Shown piece by piece: positions 54,673-60,000 of a stretch of 60,000 bases of DNA. Origin of the DNA: Cristatella mucedo (lineage: Eukaryota > Bryozoa > Phylactolaemata > Cristatellidae); the NCBI GenBank assembly GCA_009760855.2, contig WPIO01000001.1, forward strand, positions 3,060,001 to 3,120,000. Direction: 5' to 3'. The position numbers were made by a program, and so were the translations under genes. Numbering within the stretch: the stretch's first letter is position 1; every line of letters begins with the position of its first letter. The notes beneath the pieces are model-generated. The model was not told where the DNA came from, made no database searches, and saw only the letters and a list, made by a program, of their open reading frames with translations.

Positions 54673-54937
54673 TCAAGGACCTGCACTAACTCCCCGCCAA
54701 GTAGAGCACCGACTTCAAAGGTATGTCACTCACATTTATGTACCTTCATTCTCTCAGAATATCCATCGGAACTACTTCCTAATCAGGCTATGCATCGTTG
54801 CGCCCGCACTTATAAATCAGGTCGTTTCGCTATACCTCTAACACATCTTTTGGAGACCGAACTTTTAAATTGGTATGCTTCTAAAGCTGGAACTCACACC
54901 CGAAATACTTCACTAAACTCCCTGACTTGACGACATT

Positions 54938-55258
<321 letters not shown>

Positions 55259-55329
55259 TATAGTGCCCATAAAAAGATGTAATTGGTACCAACGAATTGT
55301 ATTGTTATTATTTATTATTATTGTTATAG

Positions 55330-56282
55330 AACCAAAAGTTGCCTAGACGCCGAGCTAGCTGCGTCGCGTGGCCACCAACGTTAGGAGGTGTCACTGACCA
55401 CCATTCAATGCGTCATTTCCGCCGCGCTACACTTCTTGGACCACGCGCTTCAGAGGCGAAGGCGGGTGGTAGCCGCGAAGGCCGGTCATTGTGCTTCCGC
55501 TTGCTGCTGCTGCTGCTGCGGCATTGGCGGCGGCGGCGGAAGGCGAAGCTGCACGGCTCCTAGCACCATGGCGAGGCCGTGCATGGCCTCGTTCCGCTGC
55601 TCTGGAGCGCTCGGCGCGTTTCGAAGCGACGAGAAATTTGAGAACTTTCGCAACTTTCTTCGTCGCCAGCTAACGCGCTCACAATGCTGCTCCCGCGCGG
55701 GAGGCGAACTTTGCCGTCAGCCCGATGCCGCCGTCTGAAGCGGGAATCTGAGCAGAGCGAGTCGCCGTCTAAGCTCTCCTTCTAAAGGCACCGCTATTTT
55801 GTAACGCGCGTCCGCGCAAAGGCTGCGATTTACCTTTGGGCTTACGTCATCCGGCCGAGCGTCCGATACTCGGCGCACAGCAAACAGCGACCGCGGAGAG
55901 AGACTCTGCTCGCGCTCTCGCCGGCCGGCCGGCTGCAGCCGACCGGCCGGCGAGCTAGTCGAGTGCGCGGCTCGCTGCTATCACCCGAGCGACGCGCCTC
56001 GACTCTCGAGGCTCGACTCGCCCGAGCCGGCATCGGCCTCGCGCGCGATCATTTTACGCTGACCCGCGTCAACCGCCTGCGCTTCGCAGCGCCACGGCGT
56101 CGGCGCGCCCGTCTTAGCCAGCGACGTCGGAGCTGCGGCAGCGCAAGACCTCGGCCTGTCCAATGGCGGCTGTGTGCCTCCCAGCTCTCAGTCCGAGCGC
56201 GTCTCGCTGCGCGCGCGCGCTCACGGCTTTCTCTGGCTCTCGCCGCCCAGGAGGTTCGAACAAGCGAGAGAGCGAGCGAGCG
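55330..56282. other. GC-rich block, no gene resolved
   Basis: CpG-dense DNA with a CTGCTGCTGCTGCTGC run near 55502-55518. GGCCGGCCGGCTGC and its near-complement recur around 55919-55952. No recognised exon. Confidence 0.4.
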
Positions 56283-56960
56283 ACAGTAATAATAATAATA
56301 ATAATGCACTTAATAAAGTGCCCTCAGAGAACTCAATCTCTTTCTAGGCACTTTACATTTGCGGCAAAGAGAAATGCAATTGAATGGTAAGTAAAATCAT
56401 GCTTGAAAAACAAACAAAATGAATAATATGGTTAGGGGTGACATGCACAGGGTCAGCATGCAAGTGTGGTTAGTGGCAGCATGCACAGTGTCAGCACGCA
56501 TAAGCACATAAAAGACGAATCACAGGCACCCACTAAATGCTGTCCTAAATAGGTGTGTTTTTAGGTTCCTTTTAAATGTAGTTAGGTCAGGGGATGTTTT
56601 GACGCAGGTCGGGAGGGAGTTCCAGGCTTTGGGAGCATATGAACTAAATGCACGGTCTCCAAAGGATTTAAGGTTTGTATGAGGTATTTCTAGACTGTTG
56701 GATTCCGAAAAGCGGGTGGTACGATGCTTTGCCTGATGGAGTAGTATATCTGACAGATAGGCTGGAGCCATAGAATGAAGGGACCTAAAAGTGAGCGACA
56801 AAACCTTGAAGTCAATCCGTTGCTTGACTGGTAGCCAGTGCAGGTCGGCGAGAAGTGGTGTAATGCGACAGCTGCGACACTCACGACAGACAAGCCTAAC
56901 TGCGGAGTTTTGCACCAGCTGCAATCACCTGATCGCACATGCTGGTAGGCCAGTGAACAT
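56283..56960 (-). mobile_element. L2-group LINE 3' portion with an unbroken C-terminal ORF
   Basis: Minus-strand frame 56924-56520 runs 134 codons without a stop: LQLVQNSAVRLVCRECRSC, ITPLLADLHWLPVKQRIDFK, FGDRAFSSYAPKAWNSLP and a C-terminus TTFKRNLKTHLF. Then come the 3' UTR with duplicated units, the hairpin (GTGCCTAGAAAGAGATTGAG, TTCTCTGAGGGCAC) and a (TTA)n end at 56287-56306. 5'-truncated at about 56960. AGAGCGAGCG occurs on both flanks (56269-56278, 56967-56976) and could be the target duplication, though it is low complexity and not flush with the tail. Confidence 0.93.
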
Positions 56961-58600
56961 GTCCTCAGAGCGAGCGGCGCCGCGCGCGCCGCCGAGATTG
57001 CTCTTGAATCGAGCGACCGCGATCGCGTGGGTTTGAGGCGTCGTCTCTCGACCCGCGTGCGAGCTCGCGCGCGAGAAAGGCGAATCGATCGCGCGACCGC
57101 GCGCGGCCCGGCGACGCGGTGTGCTGGGCGTTGCCGCCGTCGCTGATCTGGACGACGGTCGCCGGCGGGGGCGGCAGTCCCAGTGCGGCCTCCTTCTCTC
57201 TAGTCGCCTGCGTCTCCCGTCTCTGTGCGCCTCCGGATGGCACCGAAGCCGGCCGCTCGCTTCGCTGCTGCGTTCGCTTTTTCGCGCTCGAGCGCGAACG
57301 CGAAGAGCGGAGCTCGCGCGCCTCGAGTGCCATTCGGTGGCGCCTCGAGCCGGCCACTCGAACCGCCGCCGCCGCCGCGCGACGTTCTTGCGGTTTTCGA
57401 GCACAGCGAGCCGCCGCCGCCGCCCCGCTGCCCCGTCCCGCGGTGAGCGCGTCGCCGCGAGCGAGCAGTCAGAGGCGGTCGGCGAGCGTTGGCTCCGAGA
57501 GTGGCGACTGCTCGGCGGCGGAGCGCGGGCGGTCGGACGCGGTGGGCGAGCGACGTCTGCGAAGTACGGTGCCTCGCGCGCGCGCGCGCGCGCGTCGGCG
57601 CGTGCAAGCAGCCACGTCGGAGGGCGGTGGCAGAGCCAGAATAACTGCTCTTGGTCGCCACCGCATGCGATTGCGGCGGCGGCGCGACGGGCGCTCGCCG
57701 ATTCGAGTCGGCGCCTCGCTGCCTTCGGAGAACGTCGTCGACCGCGCGCGCGCGCGCGCGCCGCGACTTCGTCTTAGTCGGGCATCTTCCGGTCCGATCG
57801 TCGCCCGGTCGTGCTGCCTCGAGTGCGTTCGCCGTCGGCGTGCGTATCGCGCGACCACGCGCAGAGCGAGCTGCGGCCCTGAACGACGCGTTCTGCGCGG
57901 CGCCGTTTAATGCAATTCGACCTGTCTCCGTCGGCTAAGACGTTGGGCGTAAGGCGATTTCACCGAGAGGCAGCGCCGTGCGCAATATGAAATTACTCGC
58001 ACGATTGCTTTACCGACGAATCCGGCGACGAGCGCATCGGATTGCGGCTACAGCGGATTTTCACCGCCCGTCCCGTTCTCCAGCGCCGGAGGCGCGTCGA
58101 TACCTAGACTCGGCCGAGGTCGATACTACGACAGCGTCGTCATTGTTACGCTGAAAGCATCAAGCCACGCGAGGTCGCACGTAGGCCTGCTGGAGTGCTT
58201 TCCTTGGCGTGCGTGCGAGTGAACGTATCGCGGGACGACGACAGTGCACTCCGCAGCAGCAGCGGGGACGGCGCACACCCGGAAGCGTGAGCTGAGGCAG
58301 CCGCCCTTGCCATCTCGCGCGGCCGCGCCGCGCGTCTCCCGTAGACGCGGACACGACCGGCTCGCTCGAGCGGCCCAGCGGGTCGCGGCCACCTTGACCT
58401 TGGCATTACAGCCGCAGGGAAGCGCCGCCAGCGGACCGTGAGCAGGCGCATCCTGCGAAGCGGCGTCGTAGACTTTTAAAAGAGCGTCCTTCTCTGCGGT
58501 CGCCGTCGTTAGGTGAGAGGGCGCCGGCTGCTGCCGGGACTGCCGCAGCCGCCGCAGCCGCCGCCGCCGCCGCCGCCGAGCTCTCGCACCACCAGCTAAA
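56961..58600. other. CpG island upstream of the 58.6 kb ORF
   Basis: Dense CG with CGCGCGCGCGCG runs near 57579-57593 and 57749-57761, and GCCGCC runs before 58580. It is a likely promoter/5' UTR region for the following ORF (inference). No TATA box seen. Long frames (57119-57910) look like composition effects. Confidence 0.45.
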
Positions 58601-59407
58601 ATGACGGCCAGCTCCGGCGACACGGACCGAGGATGGAACGTGACGGCGGCAGCAGGTCACGGCAGCCACGCGCTGCAACCGCGGCGTCACTTCCGCGCTC
58701 AAACTGCTATGGACGGTAAGTCGAACTCGGCGACCGACGTCTCCGCTTCCGTCTCACTTCCGGCCGCATCGCTGTCGAGCGATCGCGACGCTTGCGACGC
58801 GGAGTCAGCGGAGAACCCACTGTCTCGCCTCGCCAGCCAGCTGAGGAAGCTGGACACAAAGGCACGCCGCGAGACATCGGCCGCGTCGACGGAGGCGGCG
58901 GCCGGCGCAGGCGCCGCCGCCGCGGGATGCGGCGATGGTGGCGGCGGTGTCGCGTCGTCGTCGTCGTCGTCGTACAGGCCCGTGTACTGCGAGCGCGGCC
59001 TGGAGCGCGCCGTCTACCGGACGCTGCCCATGAGGAATGAGCTGGACCAGCATCTGGAACTGGCGGAGAAGCGGCGAAGGCGGGGCCGCGTCCCGTTTGC
59101 CGAGACCTGCTTTCCAGGGCAGAGCTGGATAAAGCGAGAGCCCGGAGCGAGCCTGACGAAGCACGGCCTGCGGCCTGTTCCGTCGTCCCTTAGGGTGCCG
59201 CTGCCGCCGCAGCCGCCGCCGCCGCGAGGGTCTTTTAGGGCGGCGGGCGGCGGCGAAGGCGAAGGCGGCGGCGGCGGCGGCTGCTACGCGGTCAGAGGCG
59301 ATGTGGCACGAGGCGCGCGCCTGAGTACGTTTGCCGATATTGAGCGGCAGAAGACGGTCACGTACGAGCTGCAGACAAAGCTGAAGGAGATGCTGGCTCG
59401 CAAGTGA
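58601..59407 (+). CDS. Unrecognised 268-residue protein, possibly a single-exon or first-exon ORF
   Basis: I do not recognise the family. The ATG at 58601 has A at -3 and follows a GCC-rich leader; TGA is at 59405-59407. A Ser/Ala-rich N-terminus contains NPLSRLASQLRKLDTK (residues 72-87). Ala/Gly and Ser runs follow (about 97-124). A less repetitive block YRPVYCERGLERAVYRTLPM (125-144) continues through NELDQHLELAEKRRRRGR (146-163, NLS-like) and FAETCFPGQSWIKRE (166-180). Then come a proline-rich stretch (about 193-209), a Gly run (216-227) and an amphipathic C-terminal end FADIERQKTVTYELQTKLKE (244-263). The ordered blocks at 72-90, 125-190 and 240-268 look like real protein, unlike nearby composition-driven frames. 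A strong donor-like GACG|GTAAGT at 58712-58721 could splice out part of the ORF. Confidence 0.6.
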   Translation: MTASSGDTDRGWNVTAAAGHGSHALQPRRHFRAQTAMDGKSNSATDVSASVSLPAASLSSDRDACDAESAENPLSRLASQLRKLDTKARRETSAASTEAAAGAGAAAAGCGDGGGGVASSSSSSYRPVYCERGLERAVYRTLPMRNELDQHLELAEKRRRRGRVPFAETCFPGQSWIKREPGASLTKHGLRPVPSSLRVPLPPQPPPPRGSFRAAGGGEGEGGGGGGCYAVRGDVARGARLSTFADIERQKTVTYELQTKLKEMLARK

Positions 59408-60000
59408 CGACGACTGAACCGACGGACGCGCGTGCGGGTGCGAGCGGCGGGCGTAGAGCCGCGTCTCGTAGAGAGCGCCGCGCCGGTGGCGCGATAATGG
59501 CAGCGTAGCCGAGCGTCCGCGGGCGTCCGACGCCTTCGAATCGACGTCGCGTCGAGAGCATTTCCCTAAGCTTTCGCGCCGGCTACGATCGCATGCGATA
59601 CTCCGCCGGTCGCGCTGGCTTCCGACCGATTAAAATGGCCGCAAATGGCGATTGATCGAGCTCGCTCGCTCGCAGCTGCAGCTGCAGCCCGCGGTTCGCG
59701 GCGTGTGCTCGAGCGAGCGAGCTCGTCGCGGGTCAGCGGGTCAGCTCGAGCCGACCAGGCGCCGTTTCTAGCTAAGCTCCTCGCGCGGCCATTACTCTCG
59801 CCGAGCCCGCGTGCGTGCGAGCTCGGCGAGTGCAGAGGCGGTTGTCGAGGTGAACGGCAGCGTCGACTGCCGTTTCGCGTCAGCCAATCCCGTTCGAGCG
59901 CTCGTCTCGAACGCCGGCGACGGTGCACCGCGGCGGCGGCGTCGGCGGCGGAGCGAGCGCCGGACTAGCGGACGACGGCCGCACGCAGACAATTGCCGAC
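59408..60000 (+). other. Downstream flank of the ORF, GC-rich
   Basis: Possible 3' UTR. ATTAAA at about 59630 is a candidate polyadenylation signal. Frames beyond it on either strand match nothing known. Confidence 0.4.

Noticed and set aside
57119-57910. 263-codon plus ORF and an overlapping 218-codon frame
   Set aside because: Arg/Ala/Ser-rich in every frame and strand, with no ordered blocks; explained by GC composition upstream of the better-supported ORF at 58601.

Overview
This window is eukaryotic nuclear DNA from an animal. The host gene has GT-AG introns, and the DNA between genes is packed with microsatellites, decayed L2/CR1-group LINEs, tRNA-derived SINEs and small DNA transposons. 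The one recognised gene, CSTF3, is clearly similar to human CSTF3 but diverged along its whole length. CpG is abundant rather than depleted in many GC-rich blocks, so I infer an invertebrate without heavy germline methylation. I cannot name the phylum from sequence alone.

Layout: 1-10 kb (+ strand) holds the last ten coding exons visible here of CSTF3 (CstF-77, suppressor of forked), a core subunit of the mRNA 3'-end cleavage stimulation factor. These exons encode 381 residues, about the C-terminal half. Earlier exons should lie left of the window. Its introns carry long CT/GA microsatellites, an antisense LINE fragment and a SINE that ends about 13 bases from a splice acceptor. From 10 to 51 kb I recognise no host gene. 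This stretch is a graveyard of LINE 3' ends, SINEs in both orientations, MITEs (including a SPIN-like hAT element with a perfect 8-bp target duplication) and simple repeats, with GC-rich blocks near 18, 25, 27-29 and 35 kb. From 51.4 to 60 kb the DNA becomes very GC- and CpG-rich, like a compound CpG island. It holds one convincing but unrecognised ORF of 268 codons (58601-59407, + strand), plus an inserted LINE and a perfect foldback centred on a TA repeat.

The repeats form a connected system. The L2-like LINE ends in a 3' hairpin (AAAGCGCC ... AGAGA-loop-TCTCT ... GGGCGCTTT) followed by an ATT microsatellite. A tRNA-derived SINE (here SINE-A) carries the same hairpin, so it is probably copied by that LINE's reverse transcriptase. 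A second SINE (SINE-B) ends in a different hairpin (CTCTTTTGT-loop-ACAAAAGAG), for which no partner LINE is seen here. One copy near 33.3 kb joins a SINE-B head and body to the L2 hairpin, suggesting tail exchange. Names such as SINE-A and SINE-B are labels used only in this answer. All family calls come from reading the sequence; no database search was run.
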